Origin: Ruminococcus sp.
Lineage (GTDB): Bacteria; Bacillota; Clostridia; Oscillospirales; Ruminococcaceae
Length of the DNA stretch: 64,000 bases
Reading direction: 5' to 3'
Assembly: GCA_024697545.1 (NCBI GenBank)
Contig: JAILFN010000009.1
Span: 62,001-126,000 of the forward strand
The position numbers and the translations under genes are program-made. This document shows positions 47,798 through 56,604 of the stretch, in pieces; within the stretch, counting starts at the first letter, position 1; each line of letters begins with the position of its first letter. Under the pieces are notes generated by a model. The model searched no databases. It had not been told where the DNA came from and saw only the letters and a list, made by a program, of their open reading frames with translations.

Positions 47798-47922
47798 GTA
47801 TTTCTGCCTTTCGTTTATCGGTAGCTTGTTATTCGGGATCTTGCGTCAAACACAGTAAGTATATCATACAGTTATTTCCGCAGTGTAAACAAATAAAATA
47901 GTTTTCATGAAATAAAAATCCA

Positions 47923-47952
47923 ATGACAAAATCGCCGCGGGACGCATATAGT
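47923..47952 (+). promoter_or_regulatory. possible promoter of dpaAB
   Basis: ATGACA, 18 bp, TATAGT fits sigma A. The same bases CATATAGT (47945-47952) fit a sigma-E-type -10, but no matching -35 (ATA) is seen. Mother-cell control is expected from the gene's role but not shown. Confidence 0.4.
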
Positions 47953-47985
47953 GTATTATCCCGCAAAGATCGGAGGCAGACAGCT

Positions 47986-48864
47986 ATGAGCAATGAGACT
48001 AAAAGACCCGTGATATTATGCGTAGGTTCTGACAAACGGCAGGTTTTTGCCGCCCGCGGGCTAACAAGGCTCGGGCGGGTGTACTGCTGCGGCACGGACG
48101 ATTCGGCTGACGGCAGCATCATGCTCGGCAGGCTTTCGGATATGCCCGAAAAGGCAGAGCTTCTTCTGCTGCCCGTGCCGTGCAATACAAAGCTCAGGAT
48201 ACCCTCGTCGGCGGGCGCTATCGACTGCCGTGAGCTGGCGGATCATCTTGAAGAGGGCGCACTTGTGGCAGGCGGCATGATGAACGGCGAAATGCTGAGC
48301 TTTTTCAGCGAGCGCGGCTTTGCCGCCGAGGACTACTTCAAGCGCGAGGATCTTGTGCTGCGAAACTGCATACCCACCGCAGAGGGTGCGCTCGAGATCG
48401 CCCTGCGCGAGCTTGATGTTACCGTCAGCGGGCTCTCAACGCTGATAGTCGGCTGGGGCAGAGTTGCAAAGGCTTGTGCAAAGCTGTTTGCGGCAGTCGG
48501 TGCAAAGACAGCAGTTGCCGCACGAAGCAGCAGCGCCCTTGCCGAAGCAGCGGCGGCGGGGCACAAGGTCTTCCCGCTCGGAAAGCTTTCAGAGAACGCC
48601 GCAGGTTTCCCGCTTATCATCAACACGGTGCCCGCCAAGGTAATAACAGCCGAGGTCATTGGCTGCGTAAGCAGCGACTGCCTTATCATAGACCTCGCCT
48701 CAAAGCCCGGCGGCACAGACTTTGATACCTGCGAAAGGCTCGGGATAAGGTACGTCCACGCTCTCGGTCTGCCCGGAAAATGCTCACCGAAAACGGCGGG
48801 CGGGATAATCGCCGACACGGTGATACAAATATTCAGAGAGAGGAGCGACAGCAATGTCACTTGA
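47986..48864 (+). CDS. dpaA: dipicolinate synthase subunit A
   Basis: Subunit A (SpoVFA) of the enzyme that oxidises dihydrodipicolinate to dipicolinic acid, the spore-core solute, in the mother cell. The 292 residues fit the usual length. NAD-type motif in the middle (TLIVGWGRVAKACAKLFAAV), LIINTVPAKVI, LIIDLASKPGGTDF and HALGLPGKCSPKTAGGIIAD. Start ATG at 47986 behind GGAGG; an upstream in-frame ATG at 47923 has no SD. Overlaps dpaB by 11 bases. Confidence 0.93.
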   Translation: MSNETKRPVILCVGSDKRQVFAARGLTRLGRVYCCGTDDSADGSIMLGRLSDMPEKAELLLLPVPCNTKLRIPSSAGAIDCRELADHLEEGALVAGGMMNGEMLSFFSERGFAAEDYFKREDLVLRNCIPTAEGALEIALRELDVTVSGLSTLIVGWGRVAKACAKLFAAVGAKTAVAARSSSALAEAAAAGHKVFPLGKLSENAAGFPLIINTVPAKVITAEVIGCVSSDCLIIDLASKPGGTDFDTCERLGIRYVHALGLPGKCSPKTAGGIIADTVIQIFRERSDSNVT

Positions 48865-49432
48865 AGGAAAACGGATAGGCTTTGCGGTCAGCGGCTCGTT
48901 CTGCACCTTTTCAAAGGCTTTTGAGCAGGCAGGCAGGCTCCGCGCTATGGGAGCAGCTGTCACTCCCGTCATGAGCTTCAACGCCTCTACCCTTGACACA
49001 CGCTTCGGGAAGGCGGCTGACAACGTCGGAAAACTGGAGGCTCTGTGCAAAAACAAAGCGATCCTTACTCTCGAGGACGCCGAGCCGATAGGTCCGAAGG
49101 GAATGTTCGATATCTACGTCATCTGCCCCTGCACCGCGACCACTATGGGAAAGCTCGCGAACGCGATATATGACACGCCCGTGACCCTCGGTGCGAAAAG
49201 CCACCTGCGCGGCGGCAGACCCGTGCTGATAGCGCTTTCCACAAACGACGGGCTCTCGGCAAGCGGCGTGAACATCGGCAGGCTCATGAACACGCGGCAT
49301 TACTACTTCCTGCCTTTCATGCAGGACAACGCCGACAAAAAGCCCAACTCGCTGACAGCCGATCTTGAAAAGCTCCCCCAAGCGGTCGAGGCGGCACTCA
49401 GCGGCAGGCAGCTTCAGCCATTGATAGCATGA
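48854..49432 (+). CDS. dpaB: dipicolinate synthase subunit B
   Basis: Flavoprotein subunit B (SpoVFB) of dipicolinate synthase, 192 residues. Signatures of the flavoprotein fold: RIGFAVSGSFCTFSKAFEQ, VTPVMSFNA, VICPCTATTMGKLANAIYDT, VLIALSTNDGLSASGVNIG and the RHYYFLPFMQD ending. AGAGAGGAGCG lies before the ATG inside dpaA. Its presence with dpaA is strong evidence that the organism makes, or recently made, endospores. Confidence 0.94.
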   Translation: MSLEGKRIGFAVSGSFCTFSKAFEQAGRLRAMGAAVTPVMSFNASTLDTRFGKAADNVGKLEALCKNKAILTLEDAEPIGPKGMFDIYVICPCTATTMGKLANAIYDTPVTLGAKSHLRGGRPVLIALSTNDGLSASGVNIGRLMNTRHYYFLPFMQDNADKKPNSLTADLEKLPQAVEAALSGRQLQPLIA

Positions 49433-49460
49433 CAGACACAAGCACGGGACGAATGCGCTT

Positions 49461-50408
49461 CTATTTGTCCCGTGCTATTTCTGTACCAGGGAAATAGCAC
49501 AGCAGGATATCCTTTGCCGTGCTGCCGGACTTTGCCATCTCGTTCGCGCCGTACTGGCTCATGCCAACAAGATGCCCGCAGCCGCGCACGGTGAACCGCC
49601 AGCGTCCGTCCTTGTGCTCGGCGGTGAAGTTCTGGGAGCGCAGACCGAGCAGCGAGCAGAACTCCTCGGCGGGATAGGTGCCTCCGCCGACCCGCACCGT
49701 CAGCACCGTGCCGCTTTCGCTTACCGAAGCGGGAGAGAACAGCTCATCACCCTCGCCGTCCGCCTCACCGAAATGCTCCGCAAGCTTTGCTTTCAGCTCC
49801 TCATCGGAATAATCGGCGCGGCTTATACATTCTTCAAGCTCAGCATCCTGCCCGCTTTTTACCGATACAAGATACGGTATGTCCTCGCCCCACATGGTAA
49901 GCGCGGACTCGGTAACGCCCGATGAAATGGCGTGGAAGGCAACGAGTATCGGCTTGCCGCCGTAGGTCAGCGTAAGCGGCTCGGCTTTGCGGGCAGCCGC
50001 GGATATCTTTTTCAGCGCTTCCGCATACCCCTCTCCGTAGACCTCACGCGCCTGAGCCTCGGTGAAAAACGCCTGATACAGGGTGCTGTCATCGCTCATG
50101 TCTGCACCGTGCAGCGACTCTGTCGGAGCTTCCGCTTCGGACAGGCTCCTGCTTCGGGCATAGGTCGCGGCGAGCACTGCCTGAGCTTCAAGTGCTTCCG
50201 GCTCAAAATCGGCGGGCATCTGCGCCATCACGGCACCTATGATATAATCCCGCATCGGCAGGGTCAGCGTATCGCCGCTTTCGGTGAGGTATATGCTGAC
50301 AGTCTCCCCCTCAGTCTGCGCGGGTCGGCTCATTTTGGCGTAACCCACCAGCGGTATCAGCAGAAATATCAAAGCCGTTGCCGCTATGATCTGTAAATGT
50401 TCTTTCAT
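49461..50408 (-). CDS. SpoIID/LytB-domain protein (SpoIID-like)
   Basis: Membrane-anchored protein of 315 residues: N-terminal helix (IIAATALIFLLIPLVGYA), then the SpoIID domain: PMRDYIIGAVMAQMPADFEP with EALEAQAVLAATYARSR (catalytic Glu region), VAFHAISSGVTESA and GCGHLVGMSQYGANEMA. SpoIID is the lytic transglycosylase that acts with SpoIIP/SpoIIM during engulfment; LytB-type relatives have other roles. One SpoIID feature, a paired Cys/His zinc site, is only partly visible. Convergent with dpaB, divergent from citrate synthase. Confidence 0.88.
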   Translation of the reverse strand: MKEHLQIIAATALIFLLIPLVGYAKMSRPAQTEGETVSIYLTESGDTLTLPMRDYIIGAVMAQMPADFEPEALEAQAVLAATYARSRSLSEAEAPTESLHGADMSDDSTLYQAFFTEAQAREVYGEGYAEALKKISAAARKAEPLTLTYGGKPILVAFHAISSGVTESALTMWGEDIPYLVSVKSGQDAELEECISRADYSDEELKAKLAEHFGEADGEGDELFSPASVSESGTVLTVRVGGGTYPAEEFCSLLGLRSQNFTAEHKDGRWRFTVRGCGHLVGMSQYGANEMAKSGSTAKDILLCYFPGTEIARDK

Positions 50409-50423
50409 GTCGGATCACTCCCC

Positions 50424-50452
50424 TTGACAAAATGTTTAAAATAGTGTACAAT
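50424..50452 (+). promoter_or_regulatory. promoter of citrate synthase
   Basis: TTGACA, 17 bp, TACAAT preceded by AGTG. The -10 covers an upstream in-frame ATG (50451), which rules that start out. Confidence 0.85.
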
Positions 50453-50489
50453 GAAAAGGTATAAATCAATTGAAAGAAGGTCGAAGGAT

Positions 50490-51836
50490 ATGGCTAATGA
50501 AGCTGCAAGAGATATGCTTTACAAGCAGTTTGTCACAAATAATGCTATTGACCCCAAGCTGTATGAGAAGTATACGGTAAAGAGAGGATTAAGAAACGCC
50601 GACGGAACAGGTGTTACCGCCGGACTTACCAATATATGTAATGTTCACGGCTATGTTATCAATGAGGGTGAGAAATCGCCTATACCCGGAAAGCTCGTCT
50701 TCCGCGGCTACAACATACAGGATCTTGTTGCAAATGTTGTAAAGGAAAACCGCTTCGGTTATGAGGAGATAGTTTACCTGCTGCTGATGGGAAATCTTCC
50801 CACCCGCGAAGAGCTGGCGGCTTTCACGGAGCTTATCGACGAGAACCGTGAGCTCCCCCACGATTTCTTTGAGGACATGATACTCAAGGCTCCTTCGCGA
50901 AACATAATGAACAAGATGGCGCGTTCGATACTCGCACTTTATTCCTACGATGAGAACCCCGAGAACCGCAGCCCCGAATTTGAGATGGCTACCGCTATCT
51001 CGATAATCTCAAAGCTGCCGAACATCATGGTATCTTCATATCAGGTAAAGCGCAGGGTATTTGACGGCGAGAGCATGATAATGCACCCGCTCAAAAAGGG
51101 TCATTCCACCGCTGAGATGATACTCTCGGCACTCCGCCCCGACAGAAAGTTCACCGAGGAAGAGGCTAAGCTTTTGGACGTAATGCTCATGCTGCATGCA
51201 GAGCACGGCGGCGGAAACAACTCTACCTTCACCTGCCGCGTACTGACCTCCTCGGGCACAGACCCCTACGCCGCATACTCCGCTGCTATCGGTTCTCTCA
51301 AAGGACCCAAACACGGCGGTGCTAACATAAAGGTCGGCGAGATGTTCGACTGCGTAAAGGAAAATGTACATAACTGGGAGGACGATGGCGAGGTAGCAGA
51401 TTTCCTCAGAAAGATGCTCAACAAGGAAGCCTTTGACCACTCGGGGCTTATATACGGCATGGGTCACGCTGTATACACCCTTTCCGACCCGAGAGCAGTT
51501 ATACTCAAGGAAAACGCCCGCAAGCTCGCGGAAAATACCGAGTTTGAGAAGGAGTTCCACCTGCTTGAGTCGATAGAGAGACTGACGCCGATACTCTTCG
51601 CAGAGAAGAAGGGCGATGTAAAGTCCATGTGCGCGAACGTCGATATGTATTCGGGGCTTGTATACAGAATGCTCGGCATACCCGACGATCTGTTTACCCC
51701 GCTCTTCGCGGTATCGAGAATGGCAGGCTGGTGCGCTCACCGCTTTGAAGAGATGGTGACAGGCAAGAGGATAATCCGCCCCGCATACAAATCGGTCATG
51801 AAGGAACGTGAGTATGTTCCGATAGACTGCCGCTGA
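50490..51836 (+). CDS. gltA: citrate synthase
   Basis: Condenses acetyl-CoA and oxaloacetate to citrate, 448 residues. Catalytic His of MLHAEHGGGNNSTF, second His of LKGPKHGGANIKV, and the Asp region NVDMYSGLVYRMLG are present, with GYNIQDLV near the N-terminus and RMAGWCAHRFEEM near the end. Start ATG at 50490 behind AAGAAGG. No other TCA-cycle gene is next to it. In anaerobes of this type it feeds glutamate synthesis through a partial cycle (family knowledge). Confidence 0.96.
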   Translation: MANEAARDMLYKQFVTNNAIDPKLYEKYTVKRGLRNADGTGVTAGLTNICNVHGYVINEGEKSPIPGKLVFRGYNIQDLVANVVKENRFGYEEIVYLLLMGNLPTREELAAFTELIDENRELPHDFFEDMILKAPSRNIMNKMARSILALYSYDENPENRSPEFEMATAISIISKLPNIMVSSYQVKRRVFDGESMIMHPLKKGHSTAEMILSALRPDRKFTEEEAKLLDVMLMLHAEHGGGNNSTFTCRVLTSSGTDPYAAYSAAIGSLKGPKHGGANIKVGEMFDCVKENVHNWEDDGEVADFLRKMLNKEAFDHSGLIYGMGHAVYTLSDPRAVILKENARKLAENTEFEKEFHLLESIERLTPILFAEKKGDVKSMCANVDMYSGLVYRMLGIPDDLFTPLFAVSRMAGWCAHRFEEMVTGKRIIRPAYKSVMKEREYVPIDCR

Positions 51837-51953
51837 GCATATCTTCGCGGCAGCGGCGCCTGATGTGCGCCGCCTTAGTACAGTATAAGCCGTGCGGCAG
51901 GATTTTCAGGTCGAAACTATGTACCGCGGCACAAAATAACGGTGTGATATATT

Positions 51954-52736
51954 ATGATAAAAACTAATCTTTTTGAAGAGACTGCCGACAGAAAGATAGT
52001 GCAGAAAAAGGGCTGCTTTTCGGTGCTCGAATATTCGCACGATGTGTCGGTAAGCCTCAATACCGCTATCTCAACATACTTCGCTTCAAAGGTCGGAGTA
52101 CGCAAGCGCCACGTTATCGCGCAGCTAGAAAACAATGCGGTGATACTTCAGTCGGGACTGCTGCAGTGGTCGGCGGGAAACATAAACGGCCATGTGACCG
52201 CAAAGGGCAAGACGGATATGCTGAAAAAAATGGTCGGCAGCCGCGTCACGGGCGAGGCTTCGGTAAAGCCTAAGTTCTCGGGCACAGGCATCGTCATGCT
52301 GGAGCCGACTTACAAATACGTTCTGCTCGAGGACATTTCCGAATGGGGCGGTCAGCTGGTCATGGACGATTCGCTCTTCCTCGCCTGCGAAGACAGCCTT
52401 GAGATGAGCATATCATCGCGCAGCAGTCTTTCGTCCGCCGTGATGAGCGGCGAGGGTCAGTTCAGCACCTGCCTTTCGGGAAACGGCGTGGCTGCGATAA
52501 AATGCCCCGTCCCCCACGAGGAGCTCATCGTCATCGAGCTTGAAAATGATGCGCTGAGGATAGACGGCAACTTCGCTATCGCATGGACACCCGGACTACA
52601 GTTTTCGGTCGAGAGAACGGTCGGGAATATAGTCAATTCTTCCGCTTCGGGCGAAAGCACGGTTAACGTATTCCGCGGCACGGGCAAGATAATAATGGCG
52701 CCCGCCTGCGGCTGCATCGGAATGGCAGCACCGTGA
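51954..52736 (+). CDS. AIM24 family protein
   Basis: All-beta protein of 260 residues in the AIM24/TRAP-like fold: VIAQLENNAVILQSGLLQWS, AGNINGHVTAKGKTDMLKKM, GTGIVMLEPTYKYVLLE, MSGEGQFSTCLSGNGVAAIK and FRGTGKIIMAPACG. Function in bacteria is unknown. The gap before it (51837-51953) holds a GCGGCGC/GCGCCGC stem and no clear promoter; the upstream hairpin has a poor T-tract, so it may be read from gltA. Confidence 0.85.
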   Translation: MIKTNLFEETADRKIVQKKGCFSVLEYSHDVSVSLNTAISTYFASKVGVRKRHVIAQLENNAVILQSGLLQWSAGNINGHVTAKGKTDMLKKMVGSRVTGEASVKPKFSGTGIVMLEPTYKYVLLEDISEWGGQLVMDDSLFLACEDSLEMSISSRSSLSSAVMSGEGQFSTCLSGNGVAAIKCPVPHEELIVIELENDALRIDGNFAIAWTPGLQFSVERTVGNIVNSSASGESTVNVFRGTGKIIMAPACGCIGMAAP

Positions 52737-52758
52737 TGAAAACAGAATAATGACATAG

Positions 52759-52789
52759 AGCTGCTGCACCACGGTGCGGCAGCTTTTTT
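52759..52789 (+). terminator. intrinsic terminator after the AIM24 gene
   Basis: AGCTGCTGCACC, AC, GGTGCGGCAGCT, then TTTTT. Confidence 0.9.
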
Positions 52790-52869
52790 GTCGGCGGGCT
52801 TTGCTGCGGCGCAGAAAACGGGCTGCCTGCAAATATGCAAGCGGGGACTTTGAATCCTGCATTATTCTC

Positions 52870-52898
52870 TTGACAAACGCACGGTGGTGTGCTATATT
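52870..52898 (+). promoter_or_regulatory. promoter of tepA-ftsK
   Basis: TTGACA, 17 bp, TATATT preceded by TGTGC. Confidence 0.8.
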
Positions 52899-52903
52899 AT
52901 AAG

Positions 52904-52953
52904 ATAGCGGTTTAGCGCTATTTTTCGGACTGGCGCTCCCGCGGGGCGAAAAA
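52904..52953 (+). promoter_or_regulatory. overlapping hairpins in the tepA leader (possible attenuator)
   Basis: Right at the expected transcript start, ATAGCG-GTTTAG-CGCTAT-TTTT (52904-52925) looks like a tiny intrinsic terminator. Its T-tract is also the 5' arm of a second hairpin, TTTTTCG (52921-52927) with CGAAAAA (52947-52953). The two overlap, so they may compete. Confidence 0.35.
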
Positions 52954-53028
52954 TGAAAGATTTTTTGCATATTTCGAGCCTTCTGTGTCAATACTACCCG
53001 ATAAACAGCATCGGGAGAGTGATGGCAA

Positions 53029-53739
53029 ATGCAGCAAGGAACGGCAAGTGAAGAAAGGCTCTGCGACACGGGTGTATTTGTGCCCGACGGCGGCAAGATA
53101 TGCACGCTGAGTATCATCGGGCAGATAGAGGGGCATTATCTGCTCCCGCCCGACAGCAAGACCACAAAATATGAACACGTTATACCTCAGCTGGCGGCGG
53201 TCGAGCAGGACGCGGATATCGGCGGGCTGCTCGTGCTTATAAACACAGTCGGCGGCGACGTTGAGGCAGGGCTCGCGATAGCAGAGCTTATCGCGGGAAT
53301 GAAGACCCACACCGCTTCGGTGGTGCTGGGCGGCGGGCATTCGATAGGCGTGCCGCTTGCGGTAAGTGCAGACAGATCATTTATAGTGCCGAGCGCCGCT
53401 ATGACGGTACACCCCGTAAGGCTCAGCGGTCCCGTTTCGGCAACGCCGCAGACGGTGAGCTATTTTGCGCGTATGCAGCAGAGGATAGACGGATTCCTGC
53501 TCACCCATTCTCGGATAAGCGCGGACAGGCTGTCCGAGCTTATGTTCGCAACAGACGACATCGCGGCAGATGTGGGTACGATAATCGACGGAGAAACGGC
53601 GGTCGGCTGCGGGCTGATAGATTCTATCGGCAGCATTTCCGACGCGCTGGAATGGATAAACGGAGAGATAGAAATTGGCAGAAACAAAAAAGAAAACAAC
53701 ACAGACAAAAAAGACGGGCAGCAAGACCGCGGCGGCTAA
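53029..53739 (+). CDS. tepA: ClpP-like protease TepA
   Basis: ClpP-class serine protease of 236 residues. INTVGGDVEAGLAIAELI, the nucleophile Ser in LGGGHSIGVPLA and His in MTVHPVR fit the ClpP catalytic plan. In B. subtilis tepA lies directly before spoIIIE, as here, and the product is linked to spore outgrowth and secretion. Its last 65 bases overlap the ftsK gene in another frame; its tail (RNKKENNTDKKDGQQDRGG) is unusually charged because of that. No strong SD choice: GGGAG is 14 bases upstream. Confidence 0.85.
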   Translation: MQQGTASEERLCDTGVFVPDGGKICTLSIIGQIEGHYLLPPDSKTTKYEHVIPQLAAVEQDADIGGLLVLINTVGGDVEAGLAIAELIAGMKTHTASVVLGGGHSIGVPLAVSADRSFIVPSAAMTVHPVRLSGPVSATPQTVSYFARMQQRIDGFLLTHSRISADRLSELMFATDDIAADVGTIIDGETAVGCGLIDSIGSISDALEWINGEIEIGRNKKENNTDKKDGQQDRGG

Positions 53740-56317
53740 AAAGACTGCTTCGGGAGGCAGCAGGGCAAAGCCCGCAGCCTCCGACAACACCGAAGCGAAG
53801 TTCCGCGAAAGACGCCGCTTCTGGTCGCTGATACTCTTCTTTTTCGGGATATTTGAAACGCTGCTGGCGTTCATCAAGGGCGACGGCCTCTGGGCGGTGC
53901 TTTATGAGTTCAACCGCGGCATGATGGGTGCTTCGGTTTTTGTATTCGGTATATTCATTATATATATGGCGCTGACCATCGCGGGAGAGAAGTCGAAGAA
54001 CGCCGTCATCGCGCAGGCGCTGCAAGGCATAGTTATGTTTTTCCTGCTCTCGGGCGCATCGCAGATATTCTTCGGCGGAAAGATAGGCAGCGGCAGTTTC
54101 AAGGACGTTATAGCAGACCTATACGACGAGGGAACGGAGCTGAGGGGCGGCGGAGTTTCAGGCGGCATCGTCGGGCGCACCTTGCAGACCTACTTCGGGC
54201 AGACGGGTGCGGCTATCATCATCGTCATGCTGATACTGCTCTTTGCACTTCTGCTCTCTGACGTTACCCTGCCGCAGCTGCTCGGCTGGATAACCAAGCC
54301 TGTGGTAGGCGGCGCAAAGGCTCTGAAGGAAGACCGTGCCGAGCACATCTACGAGCGCGAACAGCGTGAGCAGGAGATGCCGCACTACACCGAACCTGCG
54401 CCCGCACCCGCACCCAGGCGCGAGCGCGGCAGCCGTACATTCAAAAAGCGCAGCGTTGACTTCGCGAAGGTGCATCAGGCTCAGCTGGAAAAGCTGCGCC
54501 TTGAAGAGGAAGCCGCCAAGGAACGTGCGGCTGAGTTTGAAAAGGGCGCGGACATAATGATCGGCAAGCCGGTCGAGCAGGCTGACGAATGGGCACAGAC
54601 CCCGAACGTCGAGGACACCGCCCCCGAAAAGTCCGAATCTGCCGAAGAGGAGAAAAAGCCGGCAAGCAAAAAGGCAGAACGCGCAAAACAGGTCAATGAA
54701 GAAAAGCAGAAGCTCGCAGACCAGATACGCCTGAACGAGCTTATCCGCAAGGCGGCGGGCGAGCCCGCAAGACCCAAGCCCGTACTTATCGAGCCTGACG
54801 GACAGACTACACTTTTTGGATCGGATGGTGCGGAAAAGGCTGATACATATGTATTCCCTCCCGTTGAGCTTTTAAAGGAATCAAAGCGTACAAGCTCGGA
54901 GGAGGAGATACAGCGCGAGATACAGGACAAGTCAACAAAGCTGGTCGAGACACTCGAGACCTTCGGCGTAAAGACCCGCATAATCGGCATTCACCGCGGT
55001 CCTGCCGTTACAAGGTACGAATTGCAGCCTGCGGCGGGCGTTAAGGTAAAGCAGGTAACGAGCCTTGCGGACGACATAGCATTAAACCTTGCCGCAGACA
55101 GCGTCCGTATCGAAGCGCCTATACCCGGCAAGCCCGCTATCGGTATCGAGATACCTAACATACACCGCGACAGCGTATCCATGCGCGAGCTTATCGACAG
55201 CGATGACTACCGCCGCGCAAAGGGCAAGCTTTCATTCGCGGTCGGCAAGGACATCGAAGGCAACATCGTTATCGGCAACATAGCTTCGATGCCGCATATG
55301 CTCATCGCGGGCACTACAGGCTCGGGTAAGTCGGTATTCACAAACTCGATAATACTCAACATACTCTTCCACGCTTCCCCCGACGAGGTGAAGCTGATAC
55401 TCATCGACCCGAAGAAGGTCGAGTTCCCGATGTACAACGGGATACCGCATCTGCTGATCCCCGTTGTCACCGAGCCCCTCAAAGCGGCGGGAGCGCTCGG
55501 CTGGGCGGTGAACGAGATGATGCGCCGCTACAAGCTTTTTGAGGCAAACGGCACCAAGAACCTCGAAGACTACAACGAGATGGTAGCGGAGATGATAGCC
55601 AACGACCCCGACTGCGAACGCACTCCGCTGCCGCAGATAGTGATCGTGGTAGACGAGTTCGCAGACCTTATGCTCGCGGCGAAGAACGAAGTCGAAGAAA
55701 GCGTCATGAGACTGGCGCAGCTGGCGCGTGCTGCGGGTATGCATATGCTCATAGCAACACAGTCGCCGCGAGTTGACGTACTCACGGGACTTATCAAGGC
55801 GAACATACCCTCGCGTACCGCGCTGATGGTATCGAACAACACCGACTCGCGAGTAATACTTGACGAGGTCGGCGCCGAGAAGCTGCTGGGCAAGGGCGAT
55901 ATGCTCTACAAGCCGGTAGGCTTCCCGAAGCCTATGCGTATACAGTCGGGCTTTGCATCTACTGCCGAGATACGCGAGATCGTAAGCTTTTTGAAAAACG
56001 AGCACGGCTCGAGCTACGATCAGGAGGTAGTACACGAGGTCGAGCAGAATATGCCAAAGCCGAAGGACGACGACGGCGCGGATATATCCATAAACCCCGA
56101 CGACGATCTTGTGAATCAGGCGATAACGATAATCGTAGAGACAGGCAACGCTTCGACTGCATTTTTGCAGCGCAAGCTGAAGCTCGGCTTCCCCCGTGCC
56201 GCCCGCATAATGGACGACATAGAAGCGATGGGCATAATAGGTCCGCAGGAGGGCGCAAAGCCGAGAAAGATACTGCTGACCAAAGAAGAATGGTACGAGC
56301 GTCAGGGTAAAGAATAG
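53675..56317 (+). CDS. DNA translocase FtsK/SpoIIIE
   Basis: DNA pump of 880 residues that moves chromosomes through the closing septum; in spore formers SpoIIIE packs DNA into the forespore. Four N-terminal membrane helices (about 55-205), a long charged linker (220-400), motor domain with Walker A GTTGSGKS at 546-553 and Walker B (IVIVVDEFADLM), and a C-terminal DNA-reading winged helix (LVNQAITIIVETGNAS, FPRAARIMDDIEAMGI). Start is TTG, seven bases after GGAGAG, inside tepA. The tepA neighbourhood favours the SpoIIIE role. Confidence 0.93.
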   Translation: MAETKKKTTQTKKTGSKTAAAKKTASGGSRAKPAASDNTEAKFRERRRFWSLILFFFGIFETLLAFIKGDGLWAVLYEFNRGMMGASVFVFGIFIIYMALTIAGEKSKNAVIAQALQGIVMFFLLSGASQIFFGGKIGSGSFKDVIADLYDEGTELRGGGVSGGIVGRTLQTYFGQTGAAIIIVMLILLFALLLSDVTLPQLLGWITKPVVGGAKALKEDRAEHIYEREQREQEMPHYTEPAPAPAPRRERGSRTFKKRSVDFAKVHQAQLEKLRLEEEAAKERAAEFEKGADIMIGKPVEQADEWAQTPNVEDTAPEKSESAEEEKKPASKKAERAKQVNEEKQKLADQIRLNELIRKAAGEPARPKPVLIEPDGQTTLFGSDGAEKADTYVFPPVELLKESKRTSSEEEIQREIQDKSTKLVETLETFGVKTRIIGIHRGPAVTRYELQPAAGVKVKQVTSLADDIALNLAADSVRIEAPIPGKPAIGIEIPNIHRDSVSMRELIDSDDYRRAKGKLSFAVGKDIEGNIVIGNIASMPHMLIAGTTGSGKSVFTNSIILNILFHASPDEVKLILIDPKKVEFPMYNGIPHLLIPVVTEPLKAAGALGWAVNEMMRRYKLFEANGTKNLEDYNEMVAEMIANDPDCERTPLPQIVIVVDEFADLMLAAKNEVEESVMRLAQLARAAGMHMLIATQSPRVDVLTGLIKANIPSRTALMVSNNTDSRVILDEVGAEKLLGKGDMLYKPVGFPKPMRIQSGFASTAEIREIVSFLKNEHGSSYDQEVVHEVEQNMPKPKDDDGADISINPDDDLVNQAITIIVETGNASTAFLQRKLKLGFPRAARIMDDIEAMGIIGPQEGAKPRKILLTKEEWYERQGKE

Positions 56318-56604
56318 CGGGTGCAGCGGCGCGACGCTGCCGAGGTCCTTAGGGCGAGGAGCCCTAAGCGGGAGTTTGAGGGCGGCGCCCTCAAGTGTGC
56401 CAACGGCACACAAAAAAATCGGCACCCAAAACCCCCATCCCGCCTAAAGCCACCCCACAAACAGTTGCGACTACATAACAAGAACCCCACCAATGCCGAT
56501 TTTAATTGGACGAGAGAGCAAAGCGATTCGAGTCCAACCCCCAATTGCACCAAAGGTGCAACCAAGCCCCCACAAACACTCCCGCAAAAAGAGGTGACAC
56601 CACA
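56318..56604. repeat. array of short hairpins between ftsK and ygiQ
   Basis: No gene. At least five compact perfect stems follow each other: GCAGCG/CGCTGC (56323-56340), CTTAGGGC/GCCCTAAG (56348-56368), TTGAGGGC/GCCCTCAA (56376-56394), GTGTGCC/GGCACAC (56395-56411) and TTGCACC/GGTGCAA (56545-56561), plus a wider TTGGAC/GTCCAA pair (56506-56537). Loops are 3 to 6 bases. Base composition (C- and A-rich between stems) differs from the coding DNA around it. It looks like a mosaic of dispersed extragenic palindromes. Confidence 0.6.
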
